Source: Virgisporangium aurantiacum
GTDB taxonomy: Bacteria > Actinomycetota > Actinomycetes > Mycobacteriales > Micromonosporaceae
Direction of reading: 5' to 3'
Length of the DNA: 64,000 nt
Assembly: GCF_016863635.1 (NCBI RefSeq)
Contig: NZ_BOPG01000047.1
Span: forward strand, 1 to 64,000
Shown: positions 1 to 9,480 of the stretch, piece by piece
Layout of the letters: every line of letters begins with the position of its first letter
Position numbering within the stretch: position 1 is the stretch's first letter
Made by a program: the position numbers and the translations under genes
The notes under the pieces: model-generated
What the model was told of the DNA's origin: nothing
What the model saw: the letters and a program-made list of their open reading frames with translations, nothing else
Databases searched by the model: none

Positions 1-4
1 CGCC

Positions 5-1213
5 ATGCGTGTCCTGGTGGTCATGGCTCTGTTACTGGGCGTCGCCAGTTGCTCGTTCATCAAGGATGACGAAACTCTGCCGGAGTTCGTCGTCGCCGCG
101 ACCCTCGAACTCACCGGGCCCAACGCCGACATCGGGAAAGCCCATCAGAACGCGCTCAACCTCGAGGCCGAGCGCGCCAATGCCAGCGGTGTGCTGGGCA
201 AGCGGCGGCTGCGCGTGGTCACCCGGGACAACCAGGGGAAGCCGGATGCCGCGGCGTCCCACGTCACCGAGTTCGCCAACGACCCGTCGGTCGCCGCGGT
301 CATCGCCGGCGCCTGCAGCGCGTGCTCCATGGAAGCCGCCAAGGTGGCGAACACGCGTCAGATTCCGCTCATCTCGCTCGCGCCGGCCAACGGCGTCGTC
401 AGTGTCACCAAGCCCGACGGGAATCCCTTCAACGAGAACTTCGTGTTCAAGCTCGGGCCCAACAGCGGTGACAACGTCCGTGCGCTGACGACCGAGATGG
501 TCCGGGTGACGGGCAAACGGGAGGGCCTGAAGGTCGGGGTGCTGCGGGGCCAGGGGGCCTACCCGGTCCCGGTCGCCGATCCGAAGGACGCGACGAAGAC
601 GATTCCGCCGGACGAGCCGACGATCGCGAGCCAGGCCGGTGTGGCGAACATCGGCACCGTCGTCACCAACGTCGAGTTCGCCGCCGACGGTTCCAACCTC
701 GCCCCGCAGGTTGTCGAGATGGTGGCCGACAAGCCCGACGCCATCTTCGTGTGGGCGCTCCCCACGCAGGCGGCCCAGGCCGTCGCCGCCCTCAAGGCGG
801 CGAACTTCACCAAGCCCATCTATCTCGACGGCGCCGCGGCGGGCAGCCTATTCCTGGCGAACGCCGCGATCGAGGGCGCGACCATCGCGTTCCCGCAGAC
901 GCTCGCGATGGACGACGTCATCGCCACCACGCCGGCCAAGGCGACGCGCAAGCAGTGGTTCGAGGACTACACCGCCCGGTACGGCGCATACCACGGACAG
1001 TCGTCGTTCGCCGCCGACGCGCTCGACCTGGTGGCCACCGCGGTGGGCCGGGCCGGCGCGAACCGTTCGGCGATGCGCGGCGTACTCGAATCCGTGGAGA
1101 CCGACGGCCTCAGCGGCCCGATCCGGATCAGACCCGCGAACCACTCGGGCCTGATGCCACAGGCATTGGCGGTGTTCGTCGCCAAGGGTGGCCGGTGGCG
1201 ACTGCTCGGCTGA
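5..1213 (+). CDS. ABC transporter substrate-binding lipoprotein (Peripla_BP_6 / Leu-Ile-Val-binding fold)
   Basis: Probable extracytoplasmic ligand-binding lipoprotein of the branched-chain amino acid receptor type. The N-terminus is a short hydrophobic signal ending in a lipobox (GVASC, Cys at about residue 16), so it should be lipid-anchored on the outer face of the membrane. The body, starting 'VAATLELTGPNADIGKAHQN', has the layout of type I periplasmic-binding proteins, with 'GACSACSMEAAKVA' and 'PLISLAPAN' where this family binds ligand. 402 aa is a normal length. The ATG lies 5 bases into the window, so upstream context is cut off. No cognate LivHMGF genes follow; the next transporter is of another family, so its partner and ligand are unknown. 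Confidence 0.85.
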   Translation: MRVLVVMALLLGVASCSFIKDDETLPEFVVAATLELTGPNADIGKAHQNALNLEAERANASGVLGKRRLRVVTRDNQGKPDAAASHVTEFANDPSVAAVIAGACSACSMEAAKVANTRQIPLISLAPANGVVSVTKPDGNPFNENFVFKLGPNSGDNVRALTTEMVRVTGKREGLKVGVLRGQGAYPVPVADPKDATKTIPPDEPTIASQAGVANIGTVVTNVEFAADGSNLAPQVVEMVADKPDAIFVWALPTQAAQAVAALKAANFTKPIYLDGAAAGSLFLANAAIEGATIAFPQTLAMDDVIATTPAKATRKQWFEDYTARYGAYHGQSSFAADALDLVATAVGRAGANRSAMRGVLESVETDGLSGPIRIRPANHSGLMPQALAVFVAKGGRWRLLG

Positions 1214-1318
1214 TCGTCCCCGTGCACCGTGCTCATTGACACATCGGGGCGGGCAGGTCGGGAGCAGGCCCGGCCGGCCCATCACATCGATATTCGTAAC
1301 TCCGAGAGGAATAGACGT

Positions 1319-2341
1319 ATGTCCAGGCGATACGGCAGGCTGCTGGCGGCGACGCTGGCGGCCGTGCTGACGGTCGGCGTGGCCGGCTGCGGCGACGACG
1401 ACAAGAAGAACGAGGCCAATGCCGCCAGCGGCAAGATCGAGAAGGTCACATACATCACCGCGTTCGGCGCGGTCGGTCGTGACGCGCTCGCCTGGGTGGC
1501 CAAGGACAAGGGCTACTTCAAGGACGCCGGGTTCGACGTCGACATCCAGCTCGGCACCGGCTCCGACGCCAACCTGGCGAAGCTGACCGGCAACGCGGCC
1601 CAGTTCGGCTCGCTCGACCTGACCGCCATCATGATCAACAACGGCAACGGCAAGTTCAAGAACGTCAAGGCGATTGGCGCCTTCCACCAGCAGACGCTGG
1701 TGTCGATCATGGCGCCCCAGGACGGGACGATCAAGTCGCCGAAGGACCTCGAGGGCAAGAAGGTCGGCATGGCGACCGCCTCGGTGAACCAGTTGCTGTT
1801 CCCCGCGTACGCGAAGCTGGCCGGTATCGACCCCGGCAAGGTCACGGTCCAGGACGTTCCGAACACCGGGCTCGCCGCGGCGCTGGCCGCCAACCAGGTC
1901 GACGCCGTCAGCACCTTCCTCATCGGCCAGGGCGGCATCGAGGCCGGGTCGAAGAAGAAGATGAACGTGATGCCCTACAGCGACTTCCTCCGTGACCTCT
2001 ACGGGAACGCCATCGTCGTCACCGACGATTACCTGAAGAAGAACAAGGAAGGCACGAAGCGGATGCGGGACGCCTTGCTCAAGGCGCTCAAGTACACGAT
2101 CGACCACCCTGAAGAAGCCGCCGACATCATGATCAAGGAACAGAAGGCGGCGGTCAAGGCGTCCGCGGTCAGCGAGATCAAGCTGATGACCCCGTACACC
2201 ACCACCGGCTCCGGTGTGTTCGGTGACATCAACAAGGACAAGGTCAACAAGGCGATCGCGATCCTGCAGGGCGCCGGTCTCATCAAGGCCGACCTGAAGG
2301 CGGAAGACTCGGTCGCGTTCGACATGGTGCCGAAGGCGTAA
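1319..2341 (+). CDS. ABC transporter substrate-binding lipoprotein, NMT1/SsuA/TauA-like
   Basis: Solute-binding lipoprotein of the nitrate/sulfonate/taurine/thiamine-precursor superfamily. The chosen ATG at 1319 is preceded by a GAGAGGA ribosome site and gives a signal peptide with the lipobox 'GVAGC' (Cys about residue 23); an in-frame open stretch further upstream lacks a signal. Typical segments follow: 'LAWVAKDKGYFKDAGFDVDI', 'KSPKDLEGKKVGMA' and 'AALAANQVDAVSTFLIGQ'. 340 aa fits the family. It heads an operon with a methyltransferase, a permease and an ATPase, so it is the likely receptor for that importer. The ligand cannot be told from sequence. Confidence 0.9.
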   Translation: MSRRYGRLLAATLAAVLTVGVAGCGDDDKKNEANAASGKIEKVTYITAFGAVGRDALAWVAKDKGYFKDAGFDVDIQLGTGSDANLAKLTGNAAQFGSLDLTAIMINNGNGKFKNVKAIGAFHQQTLVSIMAPQDGTIKSPKDLEGKKVGMATASVNQLLFPAYAKLAGIDPGKVTVQDVPNTGLAAALAANQVDAVSTFLIGQGGIEAGSKKKMNVMPYSDFLRDLYGNAIVVTDDYLKKNKEGTKRMRDALLKALKYTIDHPEEAADIMIKEQKAAVKASAVSEIKLMTPYTTTGSGVFGDINKDKVNKAIAILQGAGLIKADLKAEDSVAFDMVPKA

Positions 2342-2345
2342 CAAC

Positions 2346-3158
2346 GTGACAGCACAGCTCCACCCCGGCACTCCGGGCTACTCGTTCGACAACGACGATC
2401 CGGAAGCGGTCGACCGGCATGTGTACCTGTCGACCATCATGGATCCCTACACGTTCGATCGTCTGTCCACAGTGGGCGATCTGACCGGACGTCGTTGTCT
2501 CGAGGTCGGCGCGGGTGGCGGCAGCGTGGCCCGGTGGTTGGCCGACCAGGTCGGTCCCACCGGGCACGTCCTGGCAACCGATCTCAAGCCCGAGCACCTC
2601 GACGACGGCAGCGGCTACACGGTGCTGCAGCACGACCTGGTGACCGAGCCGGTGCCCGCGGGGGAGTGGGACCTCATCCACGCGCGGATGGTCCTGCTGC
2701 ACATCCCCGAGCGGGAGGAGATCCTCGCCCGGCTCGCCGCCGCGCTCGCACCGGGCGGCGCGCTCGTCGTCGAGGACTGGGCGAGCGAGTTCACCGGCGG
2801 CATCCTGTTGAACGCGCCCTCGCCCGAGGCGGGCGACCTGTTCGACGACTACCAGGACACGTTGTTCCGGATCATTCCCCGCCGGGGCAACGACCCGACC
2901 TGGGCGGGTCGCGTGCACTCGCTGATGCTCCGGGCCGGTCTCACCGACGTGGAGACCGGCGTCCATGCCCGCTCCTGGCGCGGCGGCGAGGCCGGCGCGT
3001 TGCTCATCCTCGCGAACGTCGGACAGCTGCGTCAGGAGTTCATCGAAGAGGGCTTCGGTGAGGACCGCATGGCGCAGTTGCGCACACTCGTCACCGATCC
3101 ACAGTTCGTGATACGGGGGCACTTCATGTATGCCAACATCGGCCGGAAGCCTGTATGA
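2346..3158 (+). CDS. class I SAM-dependent methyltransferase within an ABC-importer operon
   Basis: Rossmann-fold methyltransferase, 270 aa. The SAM-binding glycine loop is 'CLEVGAGGGSVARWL' (about residues 50-64), followed by the acidic strand end 'VLATDLKPEHL' and 'WDLIHARMVLLHIPEREEIL' as post-motif region. It starts with GTG 4 bases after the substrate-binding gene stops and its own stop overlaps the permease start (ATGA), so it is co-translated with the transporter. Its substrate is unknown. Placement between receptor and permease genes is unusual and suggests that it acts on the imported compound. Confidence 0.88.
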   Translation: MTAQLHPGTPGYSFDNDDPEAVDRHVYLSTIMDPYTFDRLSTVGDLTGRRCLEVGAGGGSVARWLADQVGPTGHVLATDLKPEHLDDGSGYTVLQHDLVTEPVPAGEWDLIHARMVLLHIPEREEILARLAAALAPGGALVVEDWASEFTGGILLNAPSPEAGDLFDDYQDTLFRIIPRRGNDPTWAGRVHSLMLRAGLTDVETGVHARSWRGGEAGALLILANVGQLRQEFIEEGFGEDRMAQLRTLVTDPQFVIRGHFMYANIGRKPV

Positions 3159-3979
3159 CAACCACTGCAACAACGGTGAACAGCCGGGCAGAGCTCCCGC
3201 AGCCACAACGGCGGCAGGGCTCTTCCCGGCTTTCCAACATCCTGCTCCCGGTCGTCGGGACGGTGGGGTCGATCGTCGTCTGGTGGGGCATCACGGTCGT
3301 CTTCGACATCGACTCGTTCTTCCTCCCGGCCCCGCCCGACGTCATCGAGGCGTTCTCCCGGGAACCCGTCTACATGCTCCAGGAGTTGTGGCACACGCTC
3401 TACGAGGTGCTCGTCGGCTTCGGGATCGCGCTGGCCGCCGGGCTCGCGATCGCCGTGCTCCTCACGGCGGTGCGGGTGATCGAGCGGGCGACGATGCCGT
3501 TGTTCGTGGCGCTGAACTCGATCCCCAAGGCGGCGATCGCCCCGCTTCTCGTGGTGTGGCTGGGCTTCGGTACGACGCCGAAGGTCGTCATGGTGGTGCT
3601 GATCTGCTTCTTCCCGATCGTGGTGTCGACCATGGCGGGGCTCAACTCCACCCCGGCCGAGCTCAGCGAACTCGGGCGGTCGATGTCGGCCTCCTGGGGG
3701 CAGATGTTCGTCAAGGTCCGGCTGCGGTGGGCGCTGCCGCACGTGTTCGTCGGTCTCAAGGTGGCGATCACGCTCGCGGTCGTCGGTGCGATCGTCGCCG
3801 AGATCGCCAACCCGGGTGTCGGGCTCGGCTCCGTCATCGTCATATCCGGGTCGTCGGCCGACACGCCGATGGCGTTCGCCTGTATCGCGTTGCTGGCGGT
3901 GATGAGCGTGACACTCTTCTACATCATCGTTCTGCTCGAACGGCTGACGGTGCCATGGGCGCGGGAGATCACCGGCTGA
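3155..3979 (+). CDS. ABC transporter permease, SsuC/TauC-like
   Basis: Inner-membrane permease of the nitrate/sulfonate/taurine importer family (binding-protein-dependent transport fold), 274 aa with about six hydrophobic segments, the first at about residues 27-50. The cytoplasmic EAA-type coupling loop is visible around 'SMAGLNSTPAELSELGRSM'-like sequence, and 'NSIPKAAIAPLLVVWLGFG' is characteristic of the family. The start codon overlaps the methyltransferase stop and its stop overlaps the ATPase start (TGATG), so one polycistronic message is expected. With the proteins encoded at 1319 and 3979 it forms a complete importer. Confidence 0.92.
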   Translation: MTTTATTVNSRAELPQPQRRQGSSRLSNILLPVVGTVGSIVVWWGITVVFDIDSFFLPAPPDVIEAFSREPVYMLQELWHTLYEVLVGFGIALAAGLAIAVLLTAVRVIERATMPLFVALNSIPKAAIAPLLVVWLGFGTTPKVVMVVLICFFPIVVSTMAGLNSTPAELSELGRSMSASWGQMFVKVRLRWALPHVFVGLKVAITLAVVGAIVAEIANPGVGLGSVIVISGSSADTPMAFACIALLAVMSVTLFYIIVLLERLTVPWAREITG

Positions 3980-4995
3980 TGATCGAGGTACAGAACGTCG
4001 GGCAGATCTTCCGGTCGCGCGGAAAAGGCGGGCAGACCGTCGAGGCGCTGCGCGACATCACGCTGAACATTCCCGAGGGCCAGTTCGTCGCGGTGATCGG
4101 CCGGTCCGGCTGCGGCAAGTCGACGCTGCTGCGGCTGATCGCCGGGCTGCTGCAACCGACCAGCGGGCAGATCGTCGTCGGCGGCACGCGGGTCACCGAG
4201 CCGCGCAAGGACGTCTCGATGATGTTCCAGCGGCCGGCGCTGCTGCCGTGGCGGTCGGCGCTGGACAACGTGCTGCTGCCGATCGAGGTCTTCGGGTGGA
4301 AGCGGTCCGAGCACCAGCAGCGCGCCATCGACCTGCTGAACATGGTGGGGCTCAACAACTTCCACCGGCGGCTGCCGCACGAGTTGTCGGGCGGCATGCA
4401 GCAGCGGGTGGCGCTGTGCCGGGCCCTGATCCAGCAGCCGCGGGTCATGCTGATGGACGAGCCGTTCTCCGCGCTCGACGCGCTCAGCCGCGAGGAGATC
4501 TCGGCCGAACTGCAGCGGATCCACAAGGAACTGTCGGCGACCACGGTGTTCGTCACCCACTCCATCCAGGAGGCGGTGCTGCTCGCCGACAAGGTCGTGG
4601 TGCTCACGTCGCACCCGGGCCGGATCCGGCAGATCATCGAGGTCAACATCCCGCAGCCGCGGTCGCTCGGCTTCGGCGCGCACCTCGCCGAGGTGTCGCA
4701 GGTGATGGCGGAGCTGCACGAGCTGCTCCTGTCGCACCCGCAGGAGCAGCTGCCGGGCGGGTACCCGGGCCAGCATCAGGGTCCGGGCCAGGGTCCGGGC
4801 CCGCAGCAGGGTCCATACCAGGGCGCGCCTCCCGGGCAGCAGGTGCCGCAGCAGCAGGTGCCGCAGCAGCAGGTGCCGCAGCAGCAGGTGCCGCAGCAGC
4901 AGGTGCCGCAGCAGCAGGTGCCGCACCAACAGATGCCGCCGCAGCAGTACGGGACGCCGCCCGGACACGCGGCACCGTTCGCGGGACACCAGTAG
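3979..4995 (+). CDS. ABC transporter ATP-binding protein, SsuB/TauB-like, with Gln/Pro-rich C-terminal repeat tail
   Basis: ATPase that powers the importer encoded just upstream. Walker A 'GRSGCGKST', Q-loop 'MMFQRPALLPW', signature 'LSGGMQQRVALCRAL', Walker B 'VMLMDEPFSALD' and switch His 'FVTHS' are all intact. The ATPase core ends near residue 250. Beyond it lies a tail of about 90 residues, low-complexity Gly/Pro/Gln, including six or so VPQQQ pentapeptides encoded by 15-bp DNA repeats (about 4837-4930). Family members are normally about 250-270 aa, so this tail is an addition of unknown purpose. The ATG overlaps the permease stop. Confidence 0.92.
   Translation: MIEVQNVGQIFRSRGKGGQTVEALRDITLNIPEGQFVAVIGRSGCGKSTLLRLIAGLLQPTSGQIVVGGTRVTEPRKDVSMMFQRPALLPWRSALDNVLLPIEVFGWKRSEHQQRAIDLLNMVGLNNFHRRLPHELSGGMQQRVALCRALIQQPRVMLMDEPFSALDALSREEISAELQRIHKELSATTVFVTHSIQEAVLLADKVVVLTSHPGRIRQIIEVNIPQPRSLGFGAHLAEVSQVMAELHELLLSHPQEQLPGGYPGQHQGPGQGPGPQQGPYQGAPPGQQVPQQQVPQQQVPQQQVPQQQVPQQQVPHQQMPPQQYGTPPGHAAPFAGHQ
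4837..4930 (+). repeat. 15-bp tandem coding repeat (VPQQQ)
   Basis: About six near-identical copies of a CAGCAGGTGCCGCAG-like 15-mer inside the 3' part of the ABC ATPase gene at 3979. Each adds a V-P-Q-Q-Q pentapeptide. The unit length is a multiple of three, so copy-number change would keep the frame. Confidence 0.9.
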
Positions 4996-5065
4996 CAAAC
5001 CGGTTGGCCGGACGGCGGGTAGCGGACCAGACTGGGCGGTCGTGTCAACGCCCGGGAGGCCGTAG

Positions 5066-6046
5066 GTGCAAGAGCCCGCCGTCCGCGTCGCCGAGTTGCG
5101 GCGCGTCTTCCGGGTGCCCGAACGTGAGGCGGGCCTGAAGGCCGCGGTCGGCAGCCTGTTCCGGCGCCGGCACCGCGAGGTCCGCGCCGTCGACGGCATC
5201 TCGTTCGACATCGCGCCCGGCGAGATCGTCGGCTTTCTCGGGCCGAACGGCGCGGGCAAGACCACCACGCTGAAGATGCTCGCCGGCCTGCTGCAGCCGA
5301 CCGGCGGCGAGGCGCGCGTCCTCGGCGACGTGCCGGGCCGGCGGCGCACCGGTTACCTGCGCCGGATGGCACTGGTGATGGGCAACCGCAACCAGTTGCA
5401 CTGGGACCTCCCGGCCGCCGACTCGTTCGACCTGAACCGCGCCATCTACCAGATCCCGTGGGCCGAGTACCGGAGCACGAGGGCCGAACTGGTCGACCTG
5501 CTCGACCTCGGCGACCTCGTCACCAAGCCGGTCCGCAACCTCTCCCTCGGCGAGCGGATGAAGGTCGAACTGGCGGCGGCCCTCCTGCACCGGCCGGAGA
5601 TGCTGTTCCTCGACGAGCCCACGCTGGGCCTCGACCTCACGATGCAGCGGCGCATCCGGGCGTTCGTCGCCGACTACAACCGGCGCTACTCGGCGAGCGT
5701 GCTGCTCACCAGCCATTACATGGCCGACGTCGAGGCGCTGTGCAAGCGGGTGATCGTCATCGACCACGGCCGCATCCTGTTCGACGGCGACCTCGCCGCG
5801 CTCGCCACCGACCTCGCCGCGTACAAGGAACTGGCGGTCACGATCGAGGGCGACGTCGACCTGGCCGACTACGGCGACGTCCGCGGCCGCGAGGGCGACC
5901 GGGTGACGCTGCGGGTGCCGAAGGCGCAGGCGCCCGTGGTCACGGCGCGGCTGCTCGCCGAGCACACCGTGCTCGACCTCACCGTCGAGGACCCGCCGAT
6001 CGAGGACGTCATCGAGCTGCTGTTCAGCCGAGGCGTCGCGCCATGA
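5066..6046 (+). CDS. ABC-2 type exporter ATP-binding protein (COG4586-like)
   Basis: Nucleotide-binding subunit of an ABC-2 exporter, 326 aa. Walker A 'GPNGAGKTT', signature 'LSLGERMKVELAAAL', Walker B 'MLFLDEPTLGLD' and 'LTSHYMADVEALC' are intact. The N-terminus 'VRVAELRRVFRVPEREAG' and the length of about 325 aa match the group that works with two six-helix permeases. The GTG start has a GGGAGG ribosome site at about 5053. The stop overlaps the next permease start. Physiological substrate is unknown; members are often labelled as daunorubicin-type or uncharacterised exporters. Confidence 0.92.
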   Translation: MQEPAVRVAELRRVFRVPEREAGLKAAVGSLFRRRHREVRAVDGISFDIAPGEIVGFLGPNGAGKTTTLKMLAGLLQPTGGEARVLGDVPGRRRTGYLRRMALVMGNRNQLHWDLPAADSFDLNRAIYQIPWAEYRSTRAELVDLLDLGDLVTKPVRNLSLGERMKVELAAALLHRPEMLFLDEPTLGLDLTMQRRIRAFVADYNRRYSASVLLTSHYMADVEALCKRVIVIDHGRILFDGDLAALATDLAAYKELAVTIEGDVDLADYGDVRGREGDRVTLRVPKAQAPVVTARLLAEHTVLDLTVEDPPIEDVIELLFSRGVAP

Positions 6047-6864
6047 GTGTGATGGACCGCCCGCGGGCTTTGTTCGACCAGTACCGGGTCGTGGCCCGGA
6101 TCGCGATGGCGGTGCAGTTCCAGTTCCGCATGCGCAACCTGATGACGCTCGTCGGCTTCCTCACCGAGCCGGTGGTCTACCTCGCCGTGTGGACGGCCGT
6201 GGCCAACGAGCGCGGCGGATCGGTCGGCGGGTACACGCCGGGCACGCTCGCCGCGTACTTCATCGTCTGGACGCTCGTGCGGAACATGAACGTGGTCTTC
6301 ACGCCGTACGGCTTCGAGTGGCGCATCCGCAGCGGCGAGATGTCCGGCCAACTGTTGCGGCCGACCCACCCGATCCACTACGACCTCGCGTTCTTCGCCG
6401 GCTGGAAGGTCGTCTGGCTCACGATGTGGCTGCCGATCGCGGCCGCGCTGGTGCTGGTGTTCCGGCCGACCCTGAGCCCCGAGCCGGTGGAGATCGCGGT
6501 GTTCGCGGTCGCCATCTGGGGCGCCTACCTCGTCCGGTCGCTGTTCCAGTGGCTGATCGGGATGGTCACGTTCTTCACCACGCGGGTGGCGGCGCTGTTC
6601 GAGATCTACATCGTGGCCGAGCTGATGCTCTCCGGCCGGCTGGTGCCGATGTCGCTGATGCCGCCGTGGGTCCAACAGGTCTCCGCGTGGACGCCGTTCA
6701 AGTGGACGTTCGGCTTCCCGATCGAGGTGCTGGTCGGCGACCTCGGCACCCGGGCGTTGCTGCTCGGGCTCGCCACCCAGCTGCTGTGGATCGGGATCGG
6801 CGCCGGCCTGCTGTCGCTGGCGTGGCGGGCGGCCGTCCGGAGGTATTCGGCGGTGGGGAACTGA
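6043..6864 (+). CDS. ABC-2 family permease 1 (ABC2_membrane_6 / COG4587-like)
   Basis: Integral membrane subunit, 273 aa with about six hydrophobic segments. It opens with an amphipathic region 'YRVVARIAMAVQFQFRMRNL' typical of this permease family. It overlaps the ATPase stop by ATGA and the second permease start by one base (TGATG). The arrangement ATPase-permease-permease is the standard one for this exporter group, so both permeases probably form a heterodimeric pore. Confidence 0.88.
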   Translation: MSVMDRPRALFDQYRVVARIAMAVQFQFRMRNLMTLVGFLTEPVVYLAVWTAVANERGGSVGGYTPGTLAAYFIVWTLVRNMNVVFTPYGFEWRIRSGEMSGQLLRPTHPIHYDLAFFAGWKVVWLTMWLPIAAALVLVFRPTLSPEPVEIAVFAVAIWGAYLVRSLFQWLIGMVTFFTTRVAALFEIYIVAELMLSGRLVPMSLMPPWVQQVSAWTPFKWTFGFPIEVLVGDLGTRALLLGLATQLLWIGIGAGLLSLAWRAAVRRYSAVGN

Positions 6865-7649
6865 TGCACGCGCTCCGGCTGATCGTCCTGCACCTGCGGG
6901 TCGTCGCGATGTACGAGCTGCAGTACCGGATCAACTTCTTCCTGCAGCTGTTCCAGTCGCTGCTGGCCACCGCCACCGGCCTCACCGTGATCGCCCTGGT
7001 GTACGGGCAGGTCGCCGAGCTGAACGGGTGGAACCGGTCGGAGCTCCTGGTGGTGCTCGGCGTGTTCACCGTTCTCGGCGGGCTGGTCCAGTCGGTGATC
7101 AAGCCGAACCTGATGCAGTTCATGGAGGAGGTCGCCGACGGCAAGCTCGACTTCGTGCTGGCCAAGCCGGCCGACGCGCAACTGCTCGTGAGCATCCGGG
7201 CGGTGCGGTTCTGGCCGGTGGTCGACATGGTCGTCGGCGCGGTGGTGGTCGTGGTCGGCGCGGCCGGGCTGACGCCGTCGCCCGCGCCGGCCGACGTGCT
7301 CGGGTTCGTCGCCGGGCTGGTGCTGGCCGGCGTGATCCTGTACTCGTTCCTGCTGATCCTCGCCACCACGGCGTTCTGGTTCGTGCGGGTCGACAGCTTC
7401 ATCGAGTCCTTCGACGGGATCTACCAGGCCGGCCGCTGGCCGGTCGGCATCTATCCGGGGTGGCTGCGGATCGGGTTGACCGTCGTGGTGCCGGTGGGGT
7501 TCGCGGTGACGGTGCCGGCCCAGGCGGTCACCGGGCAGCTCAGCGGGCCGACGCTCGCGGGCGCCGTCGCGCTCGCCGCGGTACTCAGCGTGATCGCCCG
7601 GGTGCTCTGGCGGGTCGGTGTGCGCCACTACGACGGCGCTTCCTCCTGA
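6864..7649 (+). CDS. ABC-2 family permease 2 (ABC2_membrane_6 / COG3694-like)
   Basis: Second membrane subunit of the exporter, 261 aa with about six hydrophobic segments. The N-terminus 'VVAMYELQYRINFFLQLFQS' parallels the same region in permease 1, and 'FMEEVADGKLDFVLAKPADA' is a recurrent segment in this family. It is translationally coupled to permease 1. The next gene starts 54 bp downstream after a shift to AT-richer sequence, so the operon probably ends here. Confidence 0.88.
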   Translation: MHALRLIVLHLRVVAMYELQYRINFFLQLFQSLLATATGLTVIALVYGQVAELNGWNRSELLVVLGVFTVLGGLVQSVIKPNLMQFMEEVADGKLDFVLAKPADAQLLVSIRAVRFWPVVDMVVGAVVVVVGAAGLTPSPAPADVLGFVAGLVLAGVILYSFLLILATTAFWFVRVDSFIESFDGIYQAGRWPVGIYPGWLRIGLTVVVPVGFAVTVPAQAVTGQLSGPTLAGAVALAAVLSVIARVLWRVGVRHYDGASS

Positions 7650-7703
7650 TTTGGTTGCTCAGACTATTACCGGGTTTTGAGGTAAGCGGCCTAGTCTCGG
7701 CTG

Positions 7704-8471
7704 ATGGGGAGCCTTCTGGCGAGGTACCGGGGCGGCATCGTCGCGCTGTGCGTCCTGCTGGCGCTCGCGGTCACCGCGCTGGTGGCGTTCCGGTGGGGCG
7801 CGTCGAGCGACGACGACCAGCCGCGCGCCGCCACCAGGCCCTCGCCGTCGCCCAGCGCCTCCGGGCCGTTGACCGTGGCCCAGGTCCACGAGGTGCTGCT
7901 TCCCTCCGTGGTCGCGATCCGGACCACCCTGGCCGGCGGCGCGAGCAGCGGAACCGGCGTCGTCGCCAACATCGACGGAACGATCCTCACCGCGAACCAC
8001 GTCGTCGACGGCGCCGTCTCGATCGAGGTGACGTTCGCCGACGGCACGAAGTCGGCGGCCACGGTCGCGGCGGCCGACCCGTCCATCGACATCGCGGTGC
8101 TCGCGCCGGAGACATTGCCCGCCGTCGTGGTGCCGGCGACGCTCGGCGGCGCCGTGGCGGTCGGCGACGACGTGGTCGCCATCGGCCACCCGCTCGGCCT
8201 CGTCGACAGCACGACCACCGGTGTCGTGTCCGCGTTGGACCGGTCCGTGCCGGTGCCGACCGGGCACGTCCTGCCCGGGCTGATCCAGTTCGACGCGGCC
8301 GTGAACCCCGGTAGCTCCGGCGGGCCGCTGGTGAACATGCGCGGCCAGACGGTGGGCATCGTCGTCGCCCTGGCCAACCCGACCGACGCCGGCACGTTCA
8401 TCGGCATCGGCTTCGCCGTACCGATCGGCGCCGCGGCCGGCGCCGGCGAAGAGCAACCACCGCAGCGCTAG
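7704..8471 (+). CDS. membrane-anchored trypsin-like serine protease (S1C/DegP-like, no PDZ)
   Basis: Extracytoplasmic protease of 255 aa. A single N-terminal hydrophobic helix (about residues 11-29) is followed by an Asp/Ser/Pro-rich linker to about residue 55. The catalytic triad is visible as His99 in 'LTANHVVDG', Asp129 in 'DPSIDIAVL' and Ser205 in 'NPGSSGGPLV'. There is no PDZ domain after the protease domain, which sets it apart from full DegP/HtrA. It sits just ahead of the MoxR/VWA operon (17 bp to the MoxR ATG) and may be transcribed with it. It is probably a surface quality-control or processing protease; its target is unknown. Confidence 0.88.
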   Translation: MGSLLARYRGGIVALCVLLALAVTALVAFRWGASSDDDQPRAATRPSPSPSASGPLTVAQVHEVLLPSVVAIRTTLAGGASSGTGVVANIDGTILTANHVVDGAVSIEVTFADGTKSAATVAAADPSIDIAVLAPETLPAVVVPATLGGAVAVGDDVVAIGHPLGLVDSTTTGVVSALDRSVPVPTGHVLPGLIQFDAAVNPGSSGGPLVNMRGQTVGIVVALANPTDAGTFIGIGFAVPIGAAAGAGEEQPPQR

Positions 8472-8488
8472 AGCAGAAGGACGTGGAC

Positions 8489-9475
<987 letters not shown>

Positions 9476-9480
9476 CGAAC

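Noticed and set aside
848..2371. 507-aa minus-strand frame opposite two lipoprotein genes
   Set aside because: Both plus-strand genes have lipoboxes and family motifs; the reverse frame has none.
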